Origin: Variovorax sp. PBL-E5
GTDB taxonomy: Bacteria; Pseudomonadota; Gammaproteobacteria; Burkholderiales; Burkholderiaceae_C
Direction: 5' to 3'
DNA: 64,000 nt
Assembly: GCF_901827185.1 (NCBI RefSeq)
Contig: NZ_LR594671.1
Coordinates: 4,954,001 to 5,018,000, forward strand
Position 1 is the first letter of the stretch; each line of letters starts with the position of its first letter. The notes beneath the pieces are model-generated. The model was not told the DNA's origin. It saw nothing but the letters and a program-made list of their open reading frames with translations, and made no database searches. The translations under genes were made by a program, and so were the position numbers. Shown one piece after another: positions 17,067 through 25,535 of this stretch.

Positions 17067-17414
17067 CTACACCGCGTGATCCACCAGCTCCACAACGGAT
17101 TTGGCCTTCATGAGCCCTGTTAGACCGTCGTCAATGTGGCTCGCGATCACTTGACTCAAAGTCTTTCCGTCTAGTGGGCCGTGAACTTGAACAAGTAGCG
17201 CTTCGAAAACGTTGGCGTGCTCTCCGAACAGGGTGGTGCCAATGAACTCGCTTCCATTCTGTTCCACCTTCTTCTTGCCTGCGCGGGGACCCTCCCGAAG
17301 GGAGCGAATCAGCGCGATGCGACAAACGATGTTGGGCGTCAGCCCGGTGCGCCCCTTCAAGATCTTTAGCTTGTCAGTCGCGGCCTGCGAGATATGCATG
17401 CGCTTAGGCAACAT
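17067..17414 (-). CDS. dndE: DNA phosphorothioation protein DndE
   Basis: 115 aa from ATG 17412-17414, preceded by AAGGAGGT, and overlapping the 3' end of dndD by 11 bp. It starts MLPKRMHISQAATDKLKILK and continues TGLTPNIVCRIALIRSL, the characteristic DndE N-terminus. Known DndE is a small helical protein that forms a tetramer, binds nicked DNA and is required for sulfur insertion into the DNA backbone with DndC and DndD. The basic AGKKKVEQNG stretch may contact DNA. A longer in-frame start at 17480 lies inside dndD and is unlikely. The gene faces the helicase operon tail to tail across 82 bp. Confidence 0.85.
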   Translation of the reverse strand: MLPKRMHISQAATDKLKILKGRTGLTPNIVCRIALIRSLREGPRAGKKKVEQNGSEFIGTTLFGEHANVFEALLVQVHGPLDGKTLSQVIASHIDDGLTGLMKAKSVVELVDHAV

Positions 17415-19422
17415 TCGCGACCTCCTTGCTCTTCCAGAAGTAGCCCTCTTCCATCGTCGTGCTCCTCTCGACGGAGTCAAAGTTCAAATGGAATGCGTGT
17501 GAAACGCTTGACTTGAGGCCGTCATAGAACCGCTGGTCCACTTCAGTGTCCGTCGAAAGCACGATGACCTGGTGACTCGCCCGAGGGAAATAGGCCTCCA
17601 CAAGCTTCTCCCGATGCTTGCTATCGAGCCGGCCGAGCGGTGTGTCGATGATGATCGGCAGGCTTCGTCCCGACGCCTTTCCCAAAGCCTCCAGCATTGA
17701 AATCGCGAAGATTTGCTTTTCCCCGGCCGAGAGGCGCGCTTTGGGAATCTCATTGCCCTGCTGATCAAGCAACCTCACCACAAACGTCGACTCGTCGATC
17801 GCTGCGTCCGCGATCATGTCGTCCTTGCGGGAGAGCCTTTGAAAGGCGGCCAGGAAATGCCGACGAAGCTCCTGGCACTTACGATGTCCAGCTCGCTGCT
17901 TGAATTCGCCGAGGACTTCCTGAACACTCTCAGCCAAGTAGTCCGCCCGCAGTGTGATCCCGTCCACCTGCGAATCCTTTTCAAGCTTCCTCTTCTTCCT
18001 CGTGATATCAATCGCTTGCCAGAGCTTACGCCGGATCTCCTGCAACACCTCCTGCTTTCTGGCTTCCAGCCGATTGACGACCTCCATGGATTCTTCCAAC
18101 GCTCGGAACGCTTCCTGAATGGATTCATCAGACGGCGCATGCGCCAACCTGTCCTGTTCTTGGGCCTCCTGCTCTGACAACTGTTTGAGGCCCTTCTGCA
18201 ACTCGGCGAGCTGGTGCTCCACCATGGGAACAGTCGCCGTAAGCGTGTTCAGCAATTTGTCCGCTTCGCTTCCAGTGAGCCCGTGAATGATCTTCGAAGG
18301 CGCTTCTGGTGGCGCACACACTTCTCGCACCCATTCGTCGATTGATCGGTTCACCACTGGGCGCCATCCACTTGATCCTTTGACCGCGACCAACCGCTTC
18401 TTCAACTGGTCCACCGACGACTTGATGGAGCCGGAAATAGCCTTGGCTTCCAGCGCCTTCCGCTCTGACAGGACGGTGCTGACCAAATGTTGCCGCAGCT
18501 CCCCGGCAAACATGAAAACGCCCGGACCCGAAAGGAGTTCGCGGATTTGCTCGTCCCGGCTGGCGCGGTCTTCCTGAATGCCTTTGAGCCTCGCCTCCAC
18601 CTGAGTTCGATTGATAGCCCAAGCGCCTCCCCGATCGGACAGCTTTGACCGCATCCGCTCCTTGGCGGCAATTGCCTGGTCGAGCTGAGGCTGCAAGGCC
18701 TGCTGCATTTCCGCTTGGGCCTTGTCGATCTCGGATATCAGTTGGTCGTAGGCCTCGTGAAGTGAACGCAACTTTGTCCGCACATCGTCGGGGGTACTGG
18801 CCGCTCGTCGGGCCCGGACGAACGAGGTCAAGTCGGCTGCCAGTCGGTCCGCTATGTCAAGTCCGAGCAGGCGCCGAATGGCGTCGCTGAGCACTTCGTC
18901 AGCATCGTCTCGAGCTAGATCGGCAATCTGCTCGCCGTCAAAGAAGAAGAATTGCGAAATGCCGGATGGAATCAGTTGCGAGAGAAAGCCTTGAGCTTGG
19001 TCGTCTACCAACCAAGGCTCATCGACTTCGTTCTTGAATAGGCGCAAGGACTCTTGAACCGAACTTCCCTTGCCCACCCAAACGCGCTGAACCCTGTATC
19101 GAAGAGTCTCGCCCAATCGTGCGTAGCTGAAAACAAGCTCGACCGACGCGCGATCCGCGGCGACCAGCTGCGTTGGCGACGCATGAATCAACTGCGCCAG
19201 GATGGCCGCGTACTCCTTCTCTGTCAGGGGCAGGTCGAAACCTTGTCGGCCATACAAGGCTAGGCGGACAGCCTTCAGAATCGTTGTTTTCCCCGCGCCA
19301 TTCAACCCACCAAAGAGTACGATGGTCCGTTTGGAACCGTACTTCGTGCGCGGGGCAAGGTCGAAGGAATGACTACCTCTATAAGTGCCGAAGTCGTTGA
19401 GGATGAGCCGCTCAATTAGCAT
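17404..19422 (-). CDS. dndD: DNA phosphorothioation ATPase DndD
   Basis: 672 aa. The N-terminus MLIERLILNDFGTYRG and Walker A GGLNGAGKTTILKAVRLALYG (38-58) are typical of DndD. FFFFDGEQIADLARD follows at ~150-165, then a coiled-coil centre, the ABC signature LSAGEKQIFAISMLEAL and Walker B LPIIIDTPLGRLD. DndD is an SMC-like ATPase that nicks or opens DNA for phosphorothioation and pairs with DndC. The start overlaps the end of dndC by 11 bp, and dndE starts inside its end: a coupled dndBCDE order. Confidence 0.93.
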   Translation of the reverse strand: MLIERLILNDFGTYRGSHSFDLAPRTKYGSKRTIVLFGGLNGAGKTTILKAVRLALYGRQGFDLPLTEKEYAAILAQLIHASPTQLVAADRASVELVFSYARLGETLRYRVQRVWVGKGSSVQESLRLFKNEVDEPWLVDDQAQGFLSQLIPSGISQFFFFDGEQIADLARDDADEVLSDAIRRLLGLDIADRLAADLTSFVRARRAASTPDDVRTKLRSLHEAYDQLISEIDKAQAEMQQALQPQLDQAIAAKERMRSKLSDRGGAWAINRTQVEARLKGIQEDRASRDEQIRELLSGPGVFMFAGELRQHLVSTVLSERKALEAKAISGSIKSSVDQLKKRLVAVKGSSGWRPVVNRSIDEWVREVCAPPEAPSKIIHGLTGSEADKLLNTLTATVPMVEHQLAELQKGLKQLSEQEAQEQDRLAHAPSDESIQEAFRALEESMEVVNRLEARKQEVLQEIRRKLWQAIDITRKKRKLEKDSQVDGITLRADYLAESVQEVLGEFKQRAGHRKCQELRRHFLAAFQRLSRKDDMIADAAIDESTFVVRLLDQQGNEIPKARLSAGEKQIFAISMLEALGKASGRSLPIIIDTPLGRLDSKHREKLVEAYFPRASHQVIVLSTDTEVDQRFYDGLKSSVSHAFHLNFDSVERSTTMEEGYFWKSKEVANVA

Positions 19423-20902
19423 CGCCGATCACCTTCCCAATGTCGGCGTAACGCTTCTGTAAGTCTCTCTCCTGGTCATCGTAGCTGCTGACCCGATTGA
19501 TCCAATCCGTTTGTGAGGCGATGGCTTGCTTGTCGTCCGCCCAGTCTCGTGAGAGCAGGTCCTGCAGCTCCTTCTGCAAGCCCGACCTTCGTGCGTGCCC
19601 TTGGTAGGAGACCTCAAGCTCAAGCAGCTTCATCAGCAGCTCCTTGGGCAGTCGCCTTTCCGAGCAGAGTTCAGCCACTACATTCGCGTCGTTCCCGTCA
19701 AAGACAAAGTCGTCGTCGGTTTTCCATGCAACGTCATTCGAAAACACCTGCCGATAGATGGCCGGCACCGAGTCTTCCCAGTCCGGCTCGTTCGGGTCGA
19801 GTCGCCATTCCTTGCGAATCTGCTCAAGTTCCGCCAGGCTAATGAGCTGTTCAGCATCCTCGGGATTCAAGTCGTAAATGGCTTTCTGAGTGGCCAGCAG
19901 CTCTTTCAGCAGATGCTTGCGATACTCCATTCGATAGGGCCCCAGTACGTGCTTTTCCTGCACCGTCTTGCCTTGCTCGTCCTTCTTGATGGAAATCGTC
20001 ACCGAACCATCGCGTCGCCTTGCGCTGCGGAATTCGTGCTTTCGAGCGGGATCGGTCGTTCGGTAGAGCTCGTTCCGGAAATCACGCAATGGCGTCAACC
20101 AGGTATTGCCAGTTTCGATCAATCCGTCCATTGCGCGGTCCTTGGTCACGACCGTGCATACCCAGCATCCGAACCTTGAGTTTCCGCAGGATGGCGTGGA
20201 CGTGTCGAGAACCAATGGGCACTCCCCCCCGTTCGACCCCTTATACAAATCAAACAGGGCTTGGTGATCACCGCCCCAGGGTGCCGGCCCGGAGAAGAGA
20301 TATTCCCACACGTCGTCAGCGCTCCACTCATCGATAGGGGTGAACACCAAGGCGTGGGGCAGACTCGTGTGTTTGCCAAGCCGCGAGCCGTCGATTCGAT
20401 GCTTACGCATCACCTGGGCACGTGACGAGCTCTCCTGGAGGCGGGACCCGAGAACTACGACCACCTCACCAAACGCTGCAACCTTCTCCCGAATGAACTC
20501 GCTAGTCGGATCAATTTTCATCCGTTCGGTGCACCAACGGAATTGGCGGGTCGGAGCGGGATAGCCCTTGCCAATCAAGTTGACCCAGAATGTCTCGTCG
20601 ATTTGGGGTGTCACCGGACTGGCAACTTCGATCGGAAGCGCCAATTCACTCGCCGCGAGTCGCATCTTGTCCAATGCATCATGGATCAAGTTGACCACCA
20701 GCGGCGTTTCGACCAATGTGTCTGAAGAGACAATAAATACCGGCTTGGTTCTCTCCAAAAGTGGGAGCTCCAGCAACGCCTCGAACACCAGTCGACAGAC
20801 AGCTGTGGAGTCCTTTCCACCACTGAAGCCGATCACCCATGGGCGGTTGTCCGCCTTGTAGATGGTAAGGATATCTTCCTTACTTGTTATCACGCATTCC
20901 AT
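19412..20902 (-). CDS. dndC: DNA phosphorothioation sulfurtransferase DndC
   Basis: 496 aa, the usual DndC length. The PP-loop pyrophosphatase motif SGGKDST is at 27-33 in NRPWVIGFSGGKDSTAVCRL. A cysteine cluster SCGNSRFGCWVC (~250-262) would hold the 4Fe-4S cluster. DndC activates DNA or sulfur with ATP, in the manner of PAPS reductase, and receives sulfur from a cysteine desulfurase. No dndA lies in the window, so a chromosomal IscS-like desulfurase must serve if the system works. It starts 3 bp after dndB ends. Confidence 0.93.
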   Translation of the reverse strand: MECVITSKEDILTIYKADNRPWVIGFSGGKDSTAVCRLVFEALLELPLLERTKPVFIVSSDTLVETPLVVNLIHDALDKMRLAASELALPIEVASPVTPQIDETFWVNLIGKGYPAPTRQFRWCTERMKIDPTSEFIREKVAAFGEVVVVLGSRLQESSSRAQVMRKHRIDGSRLGKHTSLPHALVFTPIDEWSADDVWEYLFSGPAPWGGDHQALFDLYKGSNGGECPLVLDTSTPSCGNSRFGCWVCTVVTKDRAMDGLIETGNTWLTPLRDFRNELYRTTDPARKHEFRSARRRDGSVTISIKKDEQGKTVQEKHVLGPYRMEYRKHLLKELLATQKAIYDLNPEDAEQLISLAELEQIRKEWRLDPNEPDWEDSVPAIYRQVFSNDVAWKTDDDFVFDGNDANVVAELCSERRLPKELLMKLLELEVSYQGHARRSGLQKELQDLLSRDWADDKQAIASQTDWINRVSSYDDQERDLQKRYADIGKVIGDAN

Positions 20903-20905
20903 CGA

Positions 20906-22015
20906 TTACCTTTTAGATGTGAGCCGCTTCTTTGCAGGCAAGAGGGCTTCGAGCTCGAGATCTTCTGGCGACAGTGGTAGCCCCAGAACGGACTTCACGT
21001 AGTTTGCCGCCAGATGGACGTTGGTCGCAGCTTTGCTAATCCTTCCGTGCACCATGGCGCGCCCCTCCCAAATCCCGATATTGGATCGCGACCAGTCGAT
21101 CTTGCGCAGATAACGCAGGTCAGTTTTCCATTGCTTCGGTCGCCTTGATAGGAGTTCTGCGCCGGCATATGCGAGAGCCTGCAAGGCGACACCATGCGCG
21201 TGAACATACTCTTGGCGAAGTTCCGCCGTGGCAACGTCTTTTGTGCGAGCCCGCTGCCAGTCCGGTATTTGATCGCTGACCTCATCCCAATACTCTTTCG
21301 CGACCATGCGGTCCGTCGAGCTGAACTCGTCCCTCGGATGCTTTCGGAGCAGTGCCCGGCTCGCGTGCTTGATGCTGCTCAGGGTGAATAGCTTGACGGA
21401 GCGGTTGGAAATCGTCGATTTCTCCATCTCCGTCAAGCCTCTGAATGCCCTGCATTCGGACGCGAGGTATCGAGCAAGCTCCGAACTGGGATCGCGATGG
21501 TCATACAGAGTTGATAACGAATAGCTCGGACGAACGGCGTATTTGTTGAGATCCGCGAACATCTGCTGACTGCGGAGCAACCCATCATCGCCAAAGAACA
21601 AGACGGGGACGTTGTCCTGGCCTAGTGCCGGACTCTCCTTGAGCGCTTCCTCGATGGCCGCGCGCCGATGTTGTCCATCGTTGATCAGGATTCGCGCGTC
21701 CATCGGAATCTCCAGGACACCGATCGAAAGATTTCGGCCGGCGTCGAGTGGAGCGAATCTCACTTGCCCGTCTACCGAGGCGGTCAACGCTGAAAGAATA
21801 TACGTTTCAGGGTTCGCAACCAGGTATTGGGCGATCGCGGGGATGCGATTCTTGTTGAGCGAGCGTTGGGCGCGCAGCTCCGCTGGCACCTCCTCCTCAT
21901 CGAACATGAATAGCTTCGGGATCATGCGAAGCGGGCACATGGCGATGAAAAAGGGGCGCTTCCCCTGAAAGCCCTGCACGGCCGGGAAGCTGTGGAAGTA
22001 CCCTTGATCGTCCAT
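20906..22015 (-). CDS. dndB: DndB, DGQHR-domain regulator of phosphorothioation
   Basis: 369 aa with DGQHR at 113-117 in ILINDGQHRRAAIEEAL, and RNLSIGVLEIPMDA just before it. DndB is not essential for the modification; in a studied enterobacterial system it represses the operon and alters modification frequency. It is the first gene of dndBCDE. The promoter region directly upstream contains a palindrome across the -10 box, as expected for self-repression. Compared with the DGQHR protein at 9510-10745 it is shorter and lacks the FATININQKKV block. Confidence 0.9.
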   Translation of the reverse strand: MDDQGYFHSFPAVQGFQGKRPFFIAMCPLRMIPKLFMFDEEEVPAELRAQRSLNKNRIPAIAQYLVANPETYILSALTASVDGQVRFAPLDAGRNLSIGVLEIPMDARILINDGQHRRAAIEEALKESPALGQDNVPVLFFGDDGLLRSQQMFADLNKYAVRPSYSLSTLYDHRDPSSELARYLASECRAFRGLTEMEKSTISNRSVKLFTLSSIKHASRALLRKHPRDEFSSTDRMVAKEYWDEVSDQIPDWQRARTKDVATAELRQEYVHAHGVALQALAYAGAELLSRRPKQWKTDLRYLRKIDWSRSNIGIWEGRAMVHGRISKAATNVHLAANYVKSVLGLPLSPEDLELEALLPAKKRLTSKR

Positions 22016-22029
22016 TTTTGCCCCATTAT

Positions 22030-22067
22030 GGAAGTTAAATTATAACTTCCAGTTCTCGAGGGTGGAA
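22030..22067 (-). promoter_or_regulatory. dndB promoter with palindromic operator
   Basis: GGAAGTTA (22030-22037) and TAACTTCC (22043-22050) form a perfect 8-bp inverted repeat with a 5-bp spacer. On the minus strand a consensus TATAAT spans 22044-22039, inside the palindrome; a start about seven bases on would give a ~17-nt leader before the dndB ATG at 22015. A third GGAAGT half-site lies at 22064-22069, where a weak -35 would fall. The layout suggests repression by a protein that covers the promoter. Confidence 0.55.
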
Positions 22068-22106
22068 GTGACCTTGCAGTACAGACGCCCATAGCATCAG
22101 TCACCG

Positions 22107-22134
22107 GACCGCAGGTTCTTGAAGGCCTGCGGGT
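22107..22134. other. GC-rich hairpin between dndB and the HARE-HTH gene
   Basis: CCGCAGG (22109-22115) pairs with CCTGCGG (22126-22132) across a 10-nt loop. There is no T-run on either side, so it is not a standard terminator. It could be an operator for the divergent genes. Confidence 0.25.
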
Positions 22135-22221
22135 CGCGCAAACGCGCTGCCTGGTATTGGGGTTTCGTGAGTTGCGCTACATTCTCTGCAAGTGCGGCTA
22201 GACGCCCCACTGGAGCTCAAG

Positions 22222-22464
22222 ATGACGATCGTTGAAGCGATAAAGACAGTAATGCGCGCCAAGGGCGCGCCTATGACCGCTCCTGAGGCCTATGCGGCAA
22301 TCGCAAGCGCGCGTCTGTACGAATTTCACACTGACAATCCAGCCTCCATCGTTCGCGCGCAAATGCGGCGACACAGCGAAGGATTGGCGCTGACCTCCTC
22401 GTCCAAGGTGAAGCACTTCAAGGCTTTGCCGGACGGACAGTTCGACATCCTCCCCGGAACCTAA
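22222..22464 (+). CDS. HARE-HTH domain protein
   Basis: 80 aa from ATG 22222 (GGAG six to seven bases upstream; a GTG at 22192 is an alternative). The whole protein matches the HARE-HTH fold: MTIVEAIKTVMRAKGAPMTAPE, then AAIASARLYEF and SIVRAQMRRHSE. HARE-HTH domains are known as parts of chromatin proteins and of bacterial restriction systems, with a proposed role in sensing modified or damaged DNA. A stand-alone copy divergent from dndBCDE could be its regulator or a modification reader. Confidence 0.65.
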   Translation: MTIVEAIKTVMRAKGAPMTAPEAYAAIASARLYEFHTDNPASIVRAQMRRHSEGLALTSSSKVKHFKALPDGQFDILPGT

Positions 22465-22530
22465 GCTCCTGCGGCCTGGAAGCGCTCGGCGGACCTGCCC
22501 CTTCGCCGCGCGTCCGGGCACAATCGCGGC

Positions 22531-22959
22531 ATGCCGAATATTGCATCCGTTCTCAAGACTGAAATTGCTCGCATCTCCCGCAGGGAATCGCGTAGCGAGC
22601 TGGATTCCCTCCGCAAGGCGACAGCGCAGCATCGGTCTGCGATCGCCGCACTGAAACGCCAGGTCGTTGAACTTGAGAAGCGACTGAAGCAGTCCTCGCG
22701 AGCCCAACGCACCCAGAACGCGTCGCCAGTCGGGGAATCAAAAAGGCAGATTCGCTTCAGCCCGCAACGTCTGGCTGCACACAGGGCCAAGCTTGACCTC
22801 TCGGCAAAGGACTACGCCACCTTGGTGGGAGTCAGTGCATTGAGCATCTATAAATGGGAGAGCGGCAGCACCCGCCCGCGGGCGGCACAACTTCCCGCGA
22901 TCGCAGAGGTCCGCAAGCTGGGAGCCCGTGAAGCACACGCTCGGCTCGCCGGAGCCTGA
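22531..22959 (+). CDS. Coiled-coil plus helix-turn-helix transcriptional regulator
   Basis: 142 aa. Residues ~20-60 are a coiled coil (SELDSLRKATAQHRSAIAAL, then KRQVVELEKRLKQ). Residues ~75-125 contain an XRE-type HTH, with LDLSAKDYATLVGVSALSIYKWESGSTRPR and its characteristic 'hYxWExGxxxP' recognition helix. Such proteins regulate accessory regions of mobile elements. It follows the HARE-HTH gene after 66 bp and converges with the DUF2274/trbI end of the transfer operon. Confidence 0.65.
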   Translation: MPNIASVLKTEIARISRRESRSELDSLRKATAQHRSAIAALKRQVVELEKRLKQSSRAQRTQNASPVGESKRQIRFSPQRLAAHRAKLDLSAKDYATLVGVSALSIYKWESGSTRPRAAQLPAIAEVRKLGAREAHARLAGA

Positions 22960-22975
22960 TCCGCGACGAACACCG

Positions 22976-23239
22976 CTAGGGGACGACCGCGACAGGCGCT
23001 GCGGGTTTGGGAGCCTTCCGGGAACGGAGGGCCTTGAAGCCGCGATCACGGGCCATGAACGACTGCAACATGTGAGGAATCAGAGTCGCAGCGTCCACCG
23101 CTTCGCCATGCACGCGACTGTGCGCGGCCGCATAGTCATCAAGGCAGGTCTTAAGTTCCGAAGGCAGGCTGACGGTCAGCTTGATGCTCTCGTTGCGAGG
23201 CAGCGGCCCCAGCCTCAGCCTGTGTGGACTGCTACTCAT
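22976..23239 (-). CDS. DUF2274 domain protein downstream of trbI
   Basis: 87 aa, overlapping the trbI stop by 4 bp. It starts with the basic RLRLGPLPRNESIKLTVSLP and continues SELKTCLDDYAAAHSR, matching the small DUF2274 family that closes trb operons in this ICE type. The beta-strand KLTVSLP followed by two helices resembles a ribbon-helix-helix DNA-binding unit. It is the last gene of the transfer operon. Its function is not established. Confidence 0.75.
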   Translation of the reverse strand: MSSSPHRLRLGPLPRNESIKLTVSLPSELKTCLDDYAAAHSRVHGEAVDAATLIPHMLQSFMARDRGFKALRSRKAPKPAAPVAVVP

Positions 23240-24516
23240 TGACTCGACCCCCGCACGAAGAAAAGTGGCTGATAGGGACGCAGGATTAGGTCCTTGCTCA
23301 CCATGACCCGGACCGGAAACCCGGGGCGCGCCGTCAGCGTCGGCTGGACGTTCAGGTTCCGCTTCGTGAGCTCCTGGCCGATCTGGTTCACCGTGTCTTG
23401 CGCGCTTTCGCGCGCAGCAATGATCACTTGATTTCCGTCTGTCCGGGTCTGCGGTGCGGCCAGCTCAGCGCCCACGCCAAGCAGCGTGGAGAGCGCCGCA
23501 CCTGCAAGGATTCGGCCCCAGTGCCAATCCACACCGTCCTCCAGCCCCGCATAGCCTGCGGGATCCACACCAGGCAGTTTGTCAAGGGCTATCGAAGAAG
23601 CGTCCGGCAGGATCAAGCGCGTCCAGACCAGCAGAATTCGCCTCTGACCAAACGCCACTTGGCTGTCATACCGCCCAATCAATCGTGTGCCCTGCGGAAT
23701 CAGCAGATGGCGGCCCGTGGCGGTGTCGTAGACCGCTTCGGACACGTTGGCGATCACTTGCCCAGGCAGGTCGGAGTTAATCCCCGTCACCAGCGCCGCA
23801 GGGATGATAGTGCCTGCCATCACCTGATACGGCGACGCCGGCAACTGCAAGCTACCGAGATTGCGCGTCGAGGTGTCGCCTGCCTTCGCGATGAACGCCT
23901 CCTTCTGATCCTGCCGATTTTGCGCGGCCGTCGGATCGGAGGGCTGAGCTGCGGCGGCAGCGGTTCCCATCGGATTGAATGACTGATTGCCCGAAGTCGA
24001 TGCCGAAGAGTCAACAGCGGCCGGCGCGGCGCTCGGCTTTGCTCCGCCGCTGCTTGGACCGCTTCGGAAAAACACTGAAGACCGCGCCGCCTCTTCAGCA
24101 GCAAGGCGCTCAGCCTGCGCCGGATCGACGCCGCCGCTCGGCGAGCGCGCCTCCATCGGCTGCTGCGACTTGACTATCGCCGGCCCCAGGTCTCCGGGCA
24201 ACGGCTCGCCCAGCACGGGTGGTGCGTGCTTCGGGACCGGAGCGAGACCGGCATAGTCCTTCGGCAGCTGGTCCAGGTTTTCAGCGCGCGCGACGCGATC
24301 GACGTTGTACAGCTCGGTGGCTGGATTGCGCTGGCGCTTGATTGACTGCAACGACCACAAGGTGCCGCCAAGTACGGCAGCGGCCAGGGCGCCGGCACCA
24401 ACCATCAGCATGCGGCGGTTCAGGCGGGTGACCGGACGCGGCGAAGCGCGCAAGGCCACGGATTCGGGCTCGACCTTCGGCGCCGCAGCGGGTGTTGCCT
24501 CGGGGGACGTGCTCAT
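23236..24516 (-). CDS. trbI: Conjugal transfer protein TrbI (VirB10-like)
   Basis: 426 aa. A cytosolic N-terminus is followed by a single membrane helix (LMVGAGALAAAVLGGTLW, residues ~39-56), a Pro/Ala-rich periplasmic region, and a C-terminal VirB10 beta-barrel domain from about VMAGTIIPAALVTGINSDLPG, with GTRLIGRYDSQVAFGQRR. VirB10-type proteins span both membranes, form the outer-membrane core of the type IV secretion channel and relay ATPase energy. Three bp separate it from trbG. The family length is normal. Confidence 0.92.
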   Translation of the reverse strand: MSTSPEATPAAAPKVEPESVALRASPRPVTRLNRRMLMVGAGALAAAVLGGTLWSLQSIKRQRNPATELYNVDRVARAENLDQLPKDYAGLAPVPKHAPPVLGEPLPGDLGPAIVKSQQPMEARSPSGGVDPAQAERLAAEEAARSSVFFRSGPSSGGAKPSAAPAAVDSSASTSGNQSFNPMGTAAAAAQPSDPTAAQNRQDQKEAFIAKAGDTSTRNLGSLQLPASPYQVMAGTIIPAALVTGINSDLPGQVIANVSEAVYDTATGRHLLIPQGTRLIGRYDSQVAFGQRRILLVWTRLILPDASSIALDKLPGVDPAGYAGLEDGVDWHWGRILAGAALSTLLGVGAELAAPQTRTDGNQVIIAARESAQDTVNQIGQELTKRNLNVQPTLTARPGFPVRVMVSKDLILRPYQPLFFVRGSSQ

Positions 24517-24518
24517 GC

Positions 24519-25535
24519 TCAGTTCCTCCGCGTAGCGCCCGCACTGACACCATCGGTGCGTTCAATGCGCACCACCTGCGCCTTGTCGCCGCCCAGCCGC
24601 AGTTCGGCCGCACCGAAAAGCCGGTCCACCACGTAGTACGGTGATCGGAAGCGGTAGTTCACCAGTTGCCCATCGCCCCGCGCGCCGATCACGAATAACG
24701 GAGGCAACTCGCCCTGCGCGATACCGCCGGGGAACTGGATATAGACGCGCTCGCCGTCGTCGAAGGCGCGTAGCGGCTTCCAGGGCGGATTGTCACCGCT
24801 GACGGCATATCGGAACTTGATCTGCTCCAGCGTCATGCCGGTTTCCACCGGCGCGCTGGCCTGAGCCTGCAGCGCCTGCTTCTGCAGGGCCAACATGCGG
24901 TCCTTCGGGTAGTCCCAGGACACGGATGCCATCCAGGCCTGCGGCGTGGAAGAGAGTTCGAGCAGGTAGGTGCGCCGGTTTGTCGTCACCACCAGGTTGG
25001 TCTTCAAGCCGATGCGCGTGGGCTTGACCAGGATGTTCACCCGCAGCGTCGCTCCCGCACCGCTGGCCGTATCGCCGACGATCCAGCGCACCGTGTCGCC
25101 GGCCGAGACGGTCACCAACTCTTCGCCCTGCTGCAGGGCAATCACAGTGACGCGCCCGGGGCTGGTGTAGACCTGATACAGCGCGCCATCGGCGTAGGGC
25201 CAGACCTGAATCGCGTTGACATATCCCTCTCGTGTCGGTGCGATGCGGGCCTCAGCGTTGGCGCGAAACACGCGCAACTTCTCGTCCGCGGGCTCAGGTG
25301 CCAGCTTCGCGTCAGACTCGTTCGGCAGCGCCTTCATCTGTTCGGGCAACGGCAAAGGCGTTGGCACTTCAACTACTTCGATGGGCTTCGGCGGTTGAGG
25401 CAACGGCTGCGCGGCAACGGCAACGGCAACGGGCTCGTCCAGTGAGATCGCCGGCGGGGGCTTGCCCTGCGTGGCGCAGCCGGCGAGGGCCAGCAGGATA
25501 GACGGCAGTACGGATTTACGGAGAAATGTATTCAT
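24519..25535 (-). CDS. trbG: Conjugal transfer protein TrbG (VirB9-like)
   Basis: 338 aa. A lipoprotein-type signal ends in LLALAGCATQG, so the mature protein is probably anchored by Cys at ~19. VirB9/CagX domain features follow: ARIAPTREGYVNAIQVWPYADGALYQVYTSPGRVT, the RRTYLLELSS strand pair and the C-terminal FDDGERVYIQFP, VNYRFRSPYYVVDRLF. VirB9 and VirB10 make the outer-membrane core complex. It overlaps trbF by 4 bp. Confidence 0.92.
   Translation of the reverse strand: MNTFLRKSVLPSILLALAGCATQGKPPPAISLDEPVAVAVAAQPLPQPPKPIEVVEVPTPLPLPEQMKALPNESDAKLAPEPADEKLRVFRANAEARIAPTREGYVNAIQVWPYADGALYQVYTSPGRVTVIALQQGEELVTVSAGDTVRWIVGDTASGAGATLRVNILVKPTRIGLKTNLVVTTNRRTYLLELSSTPQAWMASVSWDYPKDRMLALQKQALQAQASAPVETGMTLEQIKFRYAVSGDNPPWKPLRAFDDGERVYIQFPGGIAQGELPPLFVIGARGDGQLVNYRFRSPYYVVDRLFGAAELRLGGDKAQVVRIERTDGVSAGATRRN

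Noticed and set aside
21946..21953. ATGAAAAA, the reverse of the TTTTTCAT attachment motif known for Tn4371-like ICEs
   Set aside because: It lies inside the intact dndB coding sequence, and no matching flank was seen. Chance occurrence.
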